Of a DNA stretch of 64,000 bases, positions 26,768 through 39,394 are shown in pieces. Numbering within the stretch: the stretch's first letter is position 1; each line of letters begins with the position of its first letter. The notes beneath the pieces are model-generated. The model was not told the DNA's origin. It made no database searches and worked only from the letters and a program-made list of their open reading frames with translations. Location of the stretch: positions 27,149,927 to 27,213,926 of the forward strand of contig CM051030.1 of the NCBI GenBank assembly GCA_027627225.1, read 5' to 3'. A program made the position numbers and the translations under genes. Origin of the DNA: Congeria kusceri (lineage: Eukaryota > Mollusca > Bivalvia > Myida > Dreissenidae).

Positions 26768-26920
26768 AAGTGTGCCTTTGCAGACGTATAGGTCAAGAGT
26801 AAAAATCATATGACATTCATACAGTGTACATCTGCAAGGAAGTCTTCCTCGTTTAATACGTCATTCAGTGCGTGAGCCAAGTCAAATACTTGAATCATTA
26901 CATTAAATAAATTAAATTAA
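26768..26920 (-). pseudogene. Degenerate copy of the minus-strand 3' exon (paralogue 2)
   Basis: The minus-strand translation contains FDLAHALNDVLNEEDFLADV and later TSAKAHLLKHK, aligning with YNLAHDLKGLDEEDFLVDIR and TLAKAHTAKH of the 42349-42585 exon. It has an in-frame stop between them and lacks the 5' part. DNA identity continues for about 1.8 kb to 28.6 kb. A pseudogene of a locally duplicated gene. Confidence 0.5.
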
Positions 26921-28339
26921 GTGTCTTTAACGCTACACGTGAAGTATTTGTAAGTTATTGTAAGAGCCATCTCTTCCATAGTGTATACCGCACCACCCAC
27001 ATAGCTTTTACATTAACATTCATTATCTTTATACCAATACGACATAAATCAGTAATATATTGTCAGCACGATTGTAAATATTTTACTCATTTTTACGTAT
27101 CGCATATTATCAATACCAAATCTTTTTACTTTATAACAATATACTGTACATCGCTGCAAAAGTGTATCTTTTAATATCCAAATCATTTAGCATATATATA
27201 TATAACTTGAAAGGAAAAAGGCACTTGAAACACAAATTAATATTCAACTGTGTCCATAGGTAATTATGTTCCATATTATCTGATGATAAGGGGGGCGAAA
27301 CTATCGAAACCTACCGTTACGTGATTAAACAAGTGATACCATAATCGATTTAAGGATAATCCGTATGCAGCTTCCGTATATTATGAGGATAACCGAATTA
27401 AGATTAAGAGATATGCATGTGTACGCGTAACACCATTAACCAACTGCGTTTCATACCATTTTGCAATCGAGCCTTTACCGTTATATGGATTTACCTTTTA
27501 ACTTTTAAAGGCTAACAAGTCTATATATTTTGGTAAAGTATAAATACCATGAACTATGAATCGTTGCCTGTTCGAGAATGCCTGGTTTGTGTCAAATGTT
27601 AGCATAGTCTTAACGTCATGCTAGCCTCGTCGAAAACGTAGGTTAACTGACTATGCGGGGATGCTGTAGACTAAACGTCTATATGAATACGTTGAAGTTA
27701 ATCAAGTAACTGCAAAGTCGTTTATATTTCCGAAGCACTATGTGTTCAAAAGTATTATTTAACTGCAATTGCGGTGTGATAATTTTGTTTATACATGTAA
27801 TATTAATAACACAACCAATACGGCAAAACAAAATATTGATGTAATATAATACATATATTCGATCCTTGTAAGGAATTTTATATACACAAGAAAATTAACA
27901 AAACTTAGATAGGAATACAGTTGTCATACGTAAGAAATTACTTTCGGAAGATAATCCTACTTTAATAAGCTTTTGGCGTGAAAGCTTTACCACGCCCACG
28001 TCTTGTGGTCATAGTCCTTTTCAATTACTGGTAGTTAAAAACACCACATGCCTGCGGAAATGAATATGCCATTCCGTATTCATAAGAAGAAAACATCATG
28101 TATTATATTATATACATGCCATACGTCGTGGCTTTAAAAAAAAATAATTACATTCATTTTTGGTATGTTTTCTGATATAATATACGAATATTCGGAAGAT
28201 AGATATGTCTCCAGGCGCCGACTGAATATTTTGATATCTATTGACATCCTCAGAAAAAACTAAAAATACAAACACAATTTATCGAATTTTTTTTTACGCG
28301 CAGTTGTAGATTTTTTTTCGGAACGAATTTGAATTAAAT

Positions 28340-28528
28340 TCATATATGTTCGTACGTTTCTAAACATTGGGTCTCTGTATATTCTTGTAGCAATGCCATC
28401 TCAAGTGTATTAGCATTCAGAGTTTTGAGATAGAGGTAATATTCAATTATTATACAGTTGGAATATCTAGCCATCATCACGAAACAAACTTCAAAGTTGA
28501 CAGAGTACGTATAAAACAACAAAAACAA
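28340..28528 (-). pseudogene. Exon-like piece conserved between duplicates (copy 2)
   Basis: A 62-codon open frame whose second half (YLYLKTLNANTLEMALLQEY) aligns in frame with LYLFTAIANKVLTALVQKY of 44527-44806. The upstream part aligns only with a frame shift. No known domain is recognised and no clean splice sites are seen. It may be a decayed exon of the duplicated minus-strand gene. Confidence 0.3.
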
Positions 28529-28620
28529 TTAAATTAACTATTTTGTATCACATGTTATATACATTCTTACACCCAGCAGAAAGGTTTAGCGAAACGCCGC
28601 GAGTACTCCACACTTTAACA

Positions 28621-29033
28621 TTATGTCATATCTATACTACAAAGGAGTGTGCTCAATAAAGTTATACAAGTATTCTGAAAAAACACAATCAACACAAAGA
28701 AATGTTATAAGTGTCGTGTTCAACAAGCCAACAGCATAATACGGATTTTAATTCATCTAGATGTATTTCAACGATCAAAACGAGTAAAGCATGTATTTCT
28801 TAAAGAATTTGAATATAATATCTGGCGGGATCTTTTACTTTCAAAACATACAGAATATTGAGTATTTCTATATGGCGCGTTTGATAAAAGTACGACTATT
28901 TTATGATGATAATGAATGATAGTTTAAATGTATAATGCTAATTATCACTACACTGCTTGAGACAACGGCCATCATCTTGTAAATAAACTTGATAATATTA
29001 ATGATTATTTTTAAAGAATTTTAAAGGTTCTTT
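28621..29033. other. No gene recognised
   Basis: AT-rich sequence between the duplicated segment and the GAT microsatellite. Confidence 0.4.
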
Positions 29034-29396
29034 TGAAGATGATGATATTGTTGTTATTGATAACAATGGTGTTAATATCTATTTTGAGGATCTTGATCGT
29101 TATCCTCATGAATTCGGCAAGGATGAGCATGATGATGATGATGAAGATAATGATAATTATGGTGATGAGGACGATCGAAATAATGACTAATTTTGACGAC
29201 GATGATGATGACGATGATGACGATGGTGAATCTGACGATGGTGATGATGATGTTGATGTCGATCATGATAATGATGATGATTATGATACTGATGTTGATG
29301 CTGCTGCTGCTAATGATAATGATGATGTAGATGAAAAAAAGAAGAGGAAGATAATGAAGAAGAAGAAGAAGAAGATGATGATGATGATGATGGTGG

Positions 29397-29434
<38 letters not shown>

Positions 29435-29495
29435 GTAATGATGATCATGATGATTATGATGATGATGATAATGATGATGATGATGATGATGTAGA
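29034..29495. repeat. GAT trinucleotide microsatellite
   Basis: An imperfect (GAT)n/(GAA)n tract. The 153- and 142-codon open frames (poly-Met/Asp and poly-His) on the two strands are repeat artefacts. Confidence 0.95.
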
Positions 29496-30480
29496 GACAA
29501 GAAAACTAAACAAATAGTTTTAACTCTTTTTGCATAGATTGGAGGTCAGGCCTGTTTAGAACGGGCTCATTAAGAGACCTTCTTAAAACGTGCCTTCAAT
29601 GTTTCGTGTATTGGGAACTCCATAACAACATCTGAAATCAACTGTCGTGGATACCTGGCTTTGACGATGGTCTGCAGCAAACGTTTCATATAAAGTATCA
29701 AATACAGTCTAATCTTTGGATGGTATCCACAATTATTGAAACTTTAGTACACAATATGAACATAAACATTGTGAGTCTGAAATCTGGCACGGAATACCAG
29801 GCGTACATGTTCTCTCAGAATGCAGTTGTGTCTTCAGGATACCTAGACACTATCACGTACTAGTTAGTATACAAGGTTTATATGTAATTAACAGTTATTT
29901 ATGTGCAAACGCTGCATTAAACCACAAATACTGACACGTATTATTACTAAGCCTGCAAATGAATAACAATTATTGAAACAAAATGCTCTGAACATTGCGG
30001 CGATATGCAGACTTTATAATTAATTTATCTTGTATTAAAAATCAGGTTGTATCATTTCACAAACTACCGATTCTATTTGTGTTAAGCATAAGGCAAACTA
30101 GACTATAGTCACTTTTACTACAAGCATTCCACGGTTAATTTGCTTTAAAATGATCTTGAGTCTCACAGTTTTGTCTGTTGTCAGTGCGAGCATTGGAGCG
30201 ATTGTTTCGAATTTTCGTCATTTGTACTCGTGGTTTTGAGACTGAAGAATTATGAAATACAATGAGTCCGACAATAAGATGAAGTGAGACTCCTTTAACA
30301 ATGTGTGCATCCTAAACGAACTGAGATACCCGCTAACAAGACTGATTTATTTTCATAATCAACGCAGTATATCAAACAACCAGCAAATAAAAATGGTTGC
30401 ACATTGTTTTCAGATATTTTAAGACATGGCAGAAATAGGACGAAATATATTGGACATATTGTGTCGTTTATGAAAAATTA
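29496..30480. other. No gene recognised
   Basis: No open frame, splice pair or RNA gene is convincing. Confidence 0.4.
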
Positions 30481-30499
30481 TCATTTAAAATAGATACAA

Positions 30500-30769
30500 T
30501 TACAAAGCGTTTCCTCCGTATTTTGGAGAGCTCTGTATCACTTACATACCCTGAAAATCACTGTTTTGTGTGTAAAGTCCGGATGGCTGTGGTTACGGCG
30601 CCAGTCTGTTTTGGTCCCGACGGTACCTGGTTCTAGTACCGGCGGAGGCAAAAGTTTTAATTAACTTCTCTTCTTAGTTTGTTTTGGTAGTCCAGATGCT
30701 TTACGTTTTTCAGTTAAGATAATGACAATTTTCCAAGAATAAAACACGAACATCTGTGAACAAGTCCCT
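30500..30769 (+). mobile_element. TIR element with tRNA-like module (copy C, left end missing)
   Basis: The right end catctgtgaacaagtccct is followed by TTAA, as in copy D. The conserved aaagcgttt block lies at about 30503 and a tRNA-like unit at 30580-30651 (box A-like TGGCTGTGGTTACGGC, box B-like GGTTCTAGTACC). Block spacing matches copy D. The left TIR is not recognisable, so the copy is truncated or diverged. Confidence 0.55.
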
Positions 30770-30949
30770 TTAATAGCAAACCATCGACATGTGTATTTTT
30801 GTAACAGTTCAGTTTTAATGTTTTTTTATTTGACTATGTTTTTTTTTTTTTGACAAAATACAAAACTTGTATAATGATCTGAGAGTTTGAATAAATCATA
30901 GTAAACTCACATATAGAGAATATATGGTTGGTGACTTTTGATATCAAGT

Positions 30950-31026
30950 GATATCAGACGAGTTTGATATGGAGTAGGAAAAAGGCGAGGCTTACCGAGC
31001 CTTTTCCTACGCTATATCGGACGAGT
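30950..31026. repeat. Short foldback with GCGAGGCTTACCGAGC core
   Basis: The arms ..gatatggagtaggaaaaggc-like and gccttttcctacgctatatc.. pair around the core at 30985-31000. The core is nearly identical, on the opposite strand, to that of the foldback at 49036-49178. Confidence 0.6.
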
Positions 31027-31726
31027 ATTCTAGTATTTGTTTGCTTTCTTATGATTTAAACATTTCAGTTGTCTATTTAAAACAATTGTTCTTAATTGCA
31101 TTTTTCTAAAACATTGCATTTGTAATAAAGTTACACAAAATAAATGATTTTAGTAGCTTCTTTCTTGGTATATTTAAAGACTTTCACTACCAGTACACTG
31201 CAACTTACAGCAATGGTTTCCCAGAATTTTATGTAATGGTGTATGGATAGTGATTAAATAATTAGGGACTTTGCAGCTCCTTTTCACTTGTTGATACAAG
31301 TTATGGTCTGAGTGATTTGGTTTCATATCCTTAGACAAATTTTCTGTATCGATAAAAAAACAGCCACAAAATTTCATCCATTTCTTTCATGCATTTCAAT
31401 TTTTGTGTTATCTGATTGTAATTTGTTCAGCTTTTAAAAATATCAGCTTTCTAAGATTTTATTAACAGGTTTTCTATGCTGTGCATTGCATGTTTTTGCA
31501 GAATGCTTATTTGACATAATAACTGAATTCTTGTTAATTAAATAATATTTAAATGATTTGTTCCAGTAAAATTTATTTTTGTGAATTAAAATTTTGTCAT
31601 GGTATAGATCTAGACTTTGTTTACATTTTAACGACGTTAATGACATTCCACGCCGACAAAAAGTAGTTCCGAGAAGTGGGCGGGACTATACAATCCTTGC
31701 ACGTGACACTGTAGCATGATATTAGT
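31027..31726. other. No gene recognised
   Basis: AT-rich sequence with only short chance open frames. Confidence 0.4.
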
Positions 31727-31740
31727 TAATGTGGGCGGAG

Positions 31741-31938
31741 TGGATAAGGTCGCGATGGCGAATTGGATATGGTGTCCGCCTAGCGATCGGGAGGTCCCGG
31801 GTTCGATCCCCACTCCGGAAGCGTTCTCAAGATCTCCCCCAGAGACACCAAGTACTGGTTCTGCCCAGGAAACGGACTCGAGAGTGTCCCAATTAGCCTT
31901 AGGCGTTCGATGCTAAAACAAATAGGTTTAAATTATAC
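31741..31938 (+). mobile_element. tRNA-derived SINE with 14-bp target duplication
   Basis: A tRNA-like head has a box A-like GTGGATAAGGTCGCGATGGC region and a perfect B-box GGTTCGATCCC. It is followed by the body agtactggttctgcccagg and actcgagagtgtcccaatta, then an A-rich 3' end. The 14-bp sequence TAATGTGGGCGGAG flanks it exactly (31727-31740 and 31939-31952), a clear target-site duplication. Related SINEs are common in molluscs. Confidence 0.85.
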
Positions 31939-31952
31939 TAATGTGGGCGGAG

Positions 31953-33240
31953 CTAAAACGTGTTATCAGTCAGGATGATGATATTACAGAAAGTAGGCGG
32001 GGTTAATTTCATTTAAAAAAAATTGGGTCAGCATCTTCAACGTAATTGTGCACTAGTGGAATAATAACACCACATATTATGTTATATCGACAATGTGTAT
32101 CCTACAAGTATCCAATATGTATGTTTGTCATTTTGAATGAATGTAGAATCTACACCTGTAAGTTCGCGATTGTTAAGTATTCCACTTTGCGCATGCGCAT
32201 ACAACCCCACTTGCTTCAATATAAACAAATGTGACTAAATCGATATACATGTAAATTAACTATTTCATATGTCAACACTGACAATATTTATTCGGAAATC
32301 CTACCTGAAAATAAACATACCCAACAGCGACTTTGATCTGTTTCTATTTCTTGTAAGTTCGTGGACAACATTTGATGACGTCATACGCAGAAGCCTCTCC
32401 ACTGATTGTCGTGTTTTGATACACATACGACAATTTTGTGTATTTCCTTTGATTTTTAATGAAATAAATGTTTATAAAATGCTTATAAACAACACGAGGG
32501 TTTGATCTTGTTACAAAATATAATAGGATTAAAACACAAACAACGCAATAAACTCAACTAACAGTATATATTAGTATATTAATGAACAATGAGGGCACAT
32601 AAAGACTTCACCCCTCCTAAGCACACTTGTTCGTACTAAAGAACAGGCGCAGATTATGTTGACAGTTGGCACAATAGCCTCAACTTACACATTTTGAATA
32701 AGGCCTGCTGTTTAAGTTCGGAGGTCAAAATGTATTACTTACGCAACTAACAGGCCTCCTAGCAAACCTCAATGAAAATAAAGGTTTTTATAAAGGTTCA
32801 AAATTTGCAACATTAAGGCTTTTTAGGGAGATTTCCGTAAAAATAAAGAGCAAATAAAGGCTAATTTTGATATTCTAATCTGATGGATATTTAACGAAAC
32901 ATCCCCTTAGTTGAGAAAATGACCATAAATTCAACATGCATACCAGTATTATAATAACGACAGAACACCATTTTCTTGTTGTTTTTAAAAAGCAAATTGA
33001 TACATGTATGAATTAAATGTAGTTCAACTGTAAATGAACAATAATGACAGCTAAAAAAAGCAATGCATACTTATTTAAATAAGAAAACAATCAAAATGGA
33101 AAAGTACATATTTAGGAAAAAATCAAGAACAAAAGAGCAAGGCATTTGCATTTTGTTTGATGTTGTTTAAAGTCTATTTGTAGCAAAGTATAGAACACTT
33201 GCAGGAATTTCAGTTATTATTCTTGCAAATTATTAGTTCA
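31953..33240. other. No gene recognised
   Basis: AT-rich. gggcgg-type motifs occur at 31675, 31731, 31943 and 31990, two of them being the SINE target duplication. No supported gene. Confidence 0.4.
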
Positions 33241-33245
33241 GCCGG

Positions 33246-33318
33246 GCCCGGCTAGCTCAGTTGGTAGAGCGCTGGACTGTCAATCCAAAGATCGTGAGTT
33301 CGCACCCCATCCCGGCCA
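33246..33318 (+). tRNA. tRNA-Asp(GTC)-like sequence, SINE head or pseudogene
   Basis: Seventy-three bases fit the canonical tRNA layout: D arm TAGCTCAGTTGGTAGAGC, anticodon loop CTGTCAA (anticodon GTC, Asp), T loop TTCGCAC. The acceptor stem has two mismatches out of seven pairs, and the anticodon and T stems have one each. The 5' part resembles tRNA-Lys more than animal tRNA-Asp. Sequence downstream to about 33520 looks like a SINE body, so it is most likely a SINE head. Confidence 0.5.
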
Positions 33319-33525
33319 CATAACTTATGTTGGGATTCTTTTAATTTTTTTCAACAGCCATTCTCCCCCTACCACTCATTCAAGAAGGGCAGTTGTCAGT
33401 TACTGGCATAGGTATGTGCACTTAGTACTGGTATCCCGCTAAGATCGGCTAAGCTTGCCCAGGAAAAGTGTAAGTAGGTTAATTGACCGCCGTAATATGA
33501 CTGAAATACTGTAAAAAATAAAAAG
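33246..33525 (+). mobile_element. tRNA-derived SINE, full length
   Basis: The tRNA-like head is followed by ggcagttgtcagttactggc, cttagtactggt, cccaggaaaagtg, and the tail ttgaccgccgtaatatgac..aatactg before an A-rich end. The body shares the phrases agtactggt and cccaggaaa with the SINE at 31741-31938. This arrangement matches a molluscan SINE family I recall (not checked). No target duplication could be fixed. Confidence 0.6.
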
Positions 33526-34430
33526 GCAAACAATCCCCCCCAGAAAAATGTCAAATGAAAAAAAATATTCAAATGAAAAAAAAAAATCAAATGAAAAAAA
33601 AAATCATTGAAACATCTGATGATGTATATTTACCAGGGGTCAAATGATGGCAATGGTATGACATAGATATTTTTAAAAAGAGAAAATTGCAATAATATAA
33701 ATTATGGATGCTTCACAATATTCACTCTGGCAAGTTTTAGGGAATGAAATAAAAAATCAATTCCAAATCGATAAGCAAAACTGTGTTTGAGTTAAAACAA
33801 AAATACCTTACAAACATGCAAATTATACAAATCACAAAATAAAATCCCTAGCTCTTAACTTTAAGAAAATTACGTAGTAACAAAATCATCTTATCTATGT
33901 ATTTTAGCTTCTGGTGAATTCTCATTGATTTTCATACAGTTGTTACAGAGAAAAAGTCCTGACACAAATAATACAGTTAGAGGTTTTTGAAAACAGTAGC
34001 AAAGAGTAATGCAATGTAGCTTTAACAGTAGCTACAATTCTTAACCTAAAGTATAAACCAGAAAGAACTAGAACTTTGTCACATGGGTGACAGCGGCCCC
34101 AGATTGATATCATTTTTAAAAGGTAGGGGTCAGCCAGTTTTTTAAAGAAACTAGTTAATGTCAGCAATTCCATCTATGTCAAAGATTACCTAAAGCTTCG
34201 TGGAATATATATTAGTACATGCATGTTTACATTGATAACCAATAAGTGTAGAATATCTGAGAAACACAATAGCTAATGCAATATATACATAACTTCCGGA
34301 TGGTGGACACAAATTTACATCCCCATCTTTATGCACAACCACACATTACACTCAACAATAAAAACAAATTTCAAGAAAGTCTGTTGGAAACTGTATGAGG
34401 AGTTGCATTCACGAGGAATTTTCCCTCTAT
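33526..34430. other. No gene recognised
   Basis: A/T-rich with poly-A patches (33555-33605). No supported gene. Confidence 0.4.
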
Positions 34431-34790
34431 ATGCATTACAATAGCTCGATCTGTTATTGAGTAATTGAGCAAAAAACGTTTTTCTATTTTTAGTAACGGC
34501 GACCTTGACCTAGATCCCACCCACCCCCTATGCAATCCCAAGCGATGCCTTGATAAAAGGTATCTATGTATGAAGTTAATTACAAAGGCTCAATTCGTTC
34601 TCGAGTAATTGAGCGGAAACCGCTTTTCTATTTTTTGTAACTATGACCATAACAGTGTCCTCATCCACCCCCTATGTAATCCCAAGCCAGGTCTTTATAT
34701 AAGGTATCTATGAATGAAGTTTAATTAAAATATTTCAATTCGTTCTCAAGTTAGAGAGCTGAAACCAAAAGTATTCTCCGCCTGAAAATG
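34430..34790. repeat. Tandem units of the 'ttgagcggaaaccg' family, left block
   Basis: Two units of about 180 bp carry aatagctcgatctgtt/ttcgttctcgagtaattgagcg, aaaaacgtttttctatttttagtaacg, gaccttgacc and accccctatgcaatcccaagc. The same family recurs at 36180-36790, the two blocks bracketing a different array. Confidence 0.7.
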
Positions 34791-35269
34791 AACCAGAGGG
34801 CCATGATGGCCCAAAGCGCTAACCTGAGAACTGGTACAGATGAAGACCATACTGTTGTGACAGGTTTGAAAATTAGGGTACCTGAACAATACGCAGAGAG
34901 GAATAGGATCAACTTTGATTTAAAACATTGGTTAGTGCGATGGGCTAACTAAAGTATGAGTGGGGTAGTGGATGTGCGTTTTTTTTTTGCTAATGGTTCT
35001 CAAATCATTTTTCTCGATACTCTTACCAGACCCTTTTTCATTTAGTCATTGACAATTCTGGAAAATGCAGAAACAGTAAATGTTGATTTCTTTTTCGCAA
35101 ACAGTTTTGGAGAACTAGTTGCAATGCGATAATTGCAATGGCTGTGCTATAAGGTAAAGTTTTGCTTTTTATTTGATAATTTTCTGTCCAATGATAATAA
35201 ATGATGTTAATGCAGGCTCTGAGGACATCAATGTTGCATGTACAAATAAGTATTGCAACTGTTGGAAAT

Positions 35270-36135
35270 CAAATTTAATCAATCAATTTTTATAGTCATG
35301 CAAAAACTGTGTAAGTTTGGTCAACATTGGATCAAAAAGTGTGTGTGCAAGCCAATCCCTGATAACTTGATGATGTTTTTTTCCAAACACAAGGGGCAAT
35401 ATCTCTGTTTTTTTCTGGCCCGATCATGCTTATATTCGACTTCACCTGTAGTCTTACGTTCATAGACAAACTACACGATTGGTGAAGATTGGATAAAAAA
35501 TGAAGTCTCTATCCTGAATAATGTCCATTTTTGCAAATTTTTTTCACAAACAAAGGGCATTAACTCTATTGTTTCTGGTCCGATCTTGCTTATATTCGAC
35601 TTCATTTTTTATCTTATGGTCATAGACAAACTGTGCAAAATTGGTGCATAAAAAATTCAATGAAAAATGAACTCTCTATCCTAAATAATGTCCATTTTTG
35701 CATATTTCTTTTCACAAACAAAGGGCAATAACTCTGGTCCGATCTTGCTTGTATTCGACTTCAACTGTTAGCTCATGATAATAGACAATATGTGCAAGAT
35801 TGGTGAAGATTGGATGCAAAATGAAGTCTCTATCTTGGTTAATTTCCATTTTTGTATATTTTTTGATAAACAAAGGGCAAGAACTCAGGTGTTTGAAAGA
35901 CGATCTGGCCCATTTTAGCATCTGCTGAGATCTGATAGTCATACACAAACTGTGAACGTTTAGTTAAGATTGCATGGAAAATAAAGTCTATACCTTGGAA
36001 AAGGGCATTTTTGCACTTTTTTGCATGAAAAAGGGGCAAAAAACTCTTCTGTTACTGGTGTGATCTGACCCAATTAGAATGCCATGCGATATTGTATGGT
36101 CATACACAACCTGTGCAAGTTAGGTCAAGATTGAA
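35270..36135. repeat. Tandem array, unit about 170-185 bp ('cacaaacaaagggcaataactc')
   Basis: Five to six units carry gtgcaagattggtgaagattgga, aaaatgaagtctctatcct, atgtccatttttgcatatt, cacaaacaaagggcaataact, ggtccgatcttgcttatattc and tcatagacaaactgtg. Open frames here are repeat by-products. Confidence 0.8.
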
Positions 36136-36136
36136 T

Positions 36137-37738
36137 GAACAAGAGGGCCACGATGGCCCTAGGTCGCTCACCTGATATATATGTATGAAGTTTCATTAAA
36201 ATATCTCAATAGGTTTTCAAGTTATTGAGCGAAAACTGTTTTTATATCTTTAGTAACGGTGACCTTGACCTTGACCACATACGTAAAGCAAGGTCTCGAT
36301 ATAAGGTATCTACGTATGATGTTTCATTAAAATAATTCAATGCGTTCTTAAGTTACTGAGCAAACCCAAGTGAAGTCTCGATAAAAGATATGTGTATTAA
36401 GTTTCATTAAAATATCGCAATGCTTTCTCAAGTTATTGAGCGGAAACCGTTTTTCTATATTCAGTAACGGTGACCATGACCCCACCCACACCATATGCAA
36501 TCCCAAGCAATGTCTCGATATATGATACTTATGTATTAAGTTTCATTAAAATAGCTCAATGCGTTCTCAAGATATTTAGCGGAAACATTTTTTCTATATT
36601 TAATAACGGTGAGCTTGACCTTGACCCCACCCACCCCATATGCAATTCCAATCGAGGTCTCAATATAATGAATTTATATATTAAGTTTCATTATAATATC
36701 TCAATGCGTTCTCATGATAATGAGCGGAAACCGATTTTCTAGTTTTAGTAACAGTGACCTTGACCTTGACCCCTCCCACCCCATATGCAAACCTCTAGGC
36801 CGTGCAATTTCAGAGGGGAAGATTTTTAAAGTCATATTGCTATTTGCGTCTATAAAAACCATGTGAGCCCCAGGGTGTGGCCAGTTTTGACCCCAGGGGC
36901 ATCATTTCAACAATCTTTGTAGAGGACCACTAAACAATGTTACATACCAAATACGAAACCTCTGGGCCTTGCAGTTTCAGAGGAGACGATTTTTCAAGTC
37001 ATTTTGCTATTCAAGTTTATATAAACCATGTGACCCTCGGGGTGTGGCCAGTTTTGACCCCAGGGGCATCATTTGAACAATCTTTGTAGAGGACCACTAT
37101 ACAATCTAATACCAAATATGAAACCTCTGGGCGTTGGGGTTTCAGAGGAGAAGATTTTAAAAGTCACTTTGCTATTCAAGTCTATATAAACCATGTGACC
37201 CCCGGGGTGTGGCCAGTTTTCACCCCAGGGGTATCATTTGAACAATCTACGTAGAGGACCACTATACAATGTTACATACCAAATATGAAACCTCTAGGCC
37301 TTTCGGTTTCAGAGAAGGATATTTTTAAAGTCATTTTGCTTTACAATTCTATATAAACCATATGACTCCCTGGGCGTGGCTAGTTTTGATCCCATGGGCT
37401 TTCCTTGAACAATGTTTGTAGAGGACCACTAGAGGATGTCACATATCAAATATAAAATCTCCAAGCCTTGTGGTTTCAAAGAAGAAGATTTTTAAAGTTT
37501 TCAGTTTTTTTTATTTATTTTTAGCTCTTGTGACCTACATATCCAGCGGACCGGAACGATTTGAATAATTTCGAAAGAGGGTAATCCAAGGATCATTCCT
37601 GTAAAGTTTGGTGAAAATATGCCCAGTGGTTGAGGAGGAGATGTTCTTTGAATGAACATGATGACACACGACGCACGACGGACAAAAGGCGATCCTAAAA
37701 GCTCACTATGAGCGCATTGTGCTCAGGTGAGCTAAATA
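36137..37738. repeat. Composite repeat element bounded by 'gctcacctga' motifs
   Basis: It starts at a palindrome agggccacgatggccct followed by cgctcacctgat and ends with gctcaggtgagct, giving inverted outer motifs. Inside are about four units of the 'ttgagcggaaaccg..gaccttgacc' family (36180-36790), then four units of about 170 bp with aacctctgggccttgc, accatgtgacccccgggg and tggccagttttgacccc (36790-37480). A probable large non-autonomous bivalve repeat. Confidence 0.65.
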
Positions 37739-37799
37739 TGTAGTCTTTATCGCGATAACGGACTAAATTCTTGACGGCACACGGAAGACGGACGAGAGA

Positions 37800-38195
37800 C
37801 GATGCCGGAGCGGTCCTCTATACCAATAGCTCACCGAGCACTTCGTTCTTGTCACTGCACTTCTCCTCAATGAGATCTATCCACTTATGAAGTTTCAAGT
37901 TAATACCTCTTATAGTCCAAGAATTATGCTCCAGGCAAACACGAAGTATGAAAAATTAACAAAGGGCAATAGCTCCAGAACCATGAAGTGCAGAGTAATG
38001 GTTCTTGCGCACTGCACTTCTCCTTAATGAGATCTATCCACCCATGACGTTTCAAATTAATAGCTGAAACGGTTTTGAAATTATGAAAGAAAAACTTGCA
38101 AAATGTGGACGGACGGACGGACGGACTGACAGACAGTGTGATTACTATAGGGCACCAGCAAAACGTTTGCGGAGCCCTAATGATCAACCATCAAT
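37800..38195. repeat. Bivalve-type repeat, two partial units
   Basis: gcactgcacttctcct(c/t)aatgagatctatccac occurs at 37852 and 38016. The segment contains a ggac(ggac)3 run at 38108 and a terminal ctatagggcaccagca..gcggagcccta that can partly fold back. Non-coding. Confidence 0.6.
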
Positions 38196-39380
38196 GTGAT
38201 GGTTTATAACTTGAATGGCAGTCCTATGATTTTGTTATTAAGTATACTGCACATGAAGAGTTAATAATTATTCTTACTAGTTAAAATTTTAATGAAAATA
38301 GAATATTCTACATCTATGATCTTGCATATATCACAACCTGATAACTACCACTTTTAAGGCCAGGAGTTTTTATCCAACTTTCTTGCTCAGAATGTAAAGA
38401 AAAGTTCAGGTACATATATTCATTTTGCTGGGCATCACTACAAACATGATTGTACAACCAACATTAGACATTATACTGACAGTAAATTACCATTTCAATC
38501 GTTTGTACTTCAATTGTTTCTAATTGTTACTGGTTTTTTAAATAGTTCATACAAACAACATTTTAAACATCACGTCTCTTCATTGTCTTGTTTGAAAACA
38601 ATAAAATTCATTTATCAAAATCTGTATATTTACCAACCCAGAGCGGCAGCAGCGGAAACCAATAGAAGCAGGTTGTCGCAGCAAGCAAAAATGTATTTTG
38701 TTCTTGACATTGGAAAGTCTCCATTTGATTAATTCAAGGGCCTTCCATGTCTAATTTGGTATGAAATGATAACGGGTACTTCAAACACATAATGTTTAGT
38801 ATTGCCATTAATATGAAGGGTATCTGAAGAGATATTGCTGTTGATAAATATTTTAAGGGTTATTGCTACCCTGCTATATCCACAACATTTTAATTGTAGT
38901 ATTGTTAAATTTAAGTTGCACACAAAAAATCAAATGTTTGTAAGAACATTGGCATGAGTCTTGTTCAAGTTTGTTTATATTTATTGCTACAAAAAGATGC
39001 GGCAAACGGATTGAAAAAAATATTTAGGTTTGGAGAGCAAATTACAGGTTTTTATAGGTTTTCCAGGAAAAATAAAGATTTGCAACAGTGCAACTTGTTG
39101 AAGGTTTTGGACCAGTTGATTGTTCGTGTTGCGGCTGCCTTCTTTGTGTTCGTTTTTTTTTTATCGCTTTTATTGGATAGATTTTCTTTGTTTGCCTCGT
39201 ATTCATCGATGGCTTGAATGAACGACTGGTCTGTTATTTTCTTTCCACCAGGGCACGTTTTGTTATATTGGACGACTTAAGTTTGCATGGTTTCTCGTTG
39301 GATTCAGGGTCCACTTTTGATTAAATGTTTTTATCTAGGGCTTCTTTGCCTGACTTGGTCGCGATAATCCTAGCCATTGT
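38196..39380. other. No gene recognised
   Basis: An 87-codon open frame at 38954-39217 has no recognisable domain and no splice context. Confidence 0.4.
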
Positions 39381-39394
39381 GGGGGGGGGGGGGG
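39381..39394 (+). repeat. G14 homopolymer
   Basis: Fourteen consecutive G bases; length may be unreliable in an assembly. Confidence 0.9.

Larger units (their letters stand above)
26765..28620 (-). repeat. Segmental duplicate of 42360-44870 (paralogous unit)
   Basis: Matching blocks occur in the same order and orientation: 26959/42647 (gtaagagcc/accatctcttcc), 27290-27410/43500-43615 (aaacctacc..ggataatccgtatgcag), 27545/43810, 27715/43978 (tgcaaagtcgt), 27965-28080/44240-44360 (caccacatgcctg) and 28250-28570/44510-44830. Divergence is substantial, so the duplication is not recent. Confidence 0.65.

Noticed and set aside
29033..29500. Open frames of 153 (poly-Met/Asp) and 142 (poly-His) codons
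   Set aside because: They are translations of the GAT microsatellite.
33246..33318. Functional tRNA-Asp gene
   Set aside because: Stem mismatches, a tRNA-Lys-like 5' half and a SINE-like body downstream make a SINE head more likely; kept only as tRNA-like.
38954..39217. 87-codon open frame with hydrophobic C-terminus
   Set aside because: No homologous domain, no splice or polyadenylation context; composition is typical of chance in AT-rich DNA.
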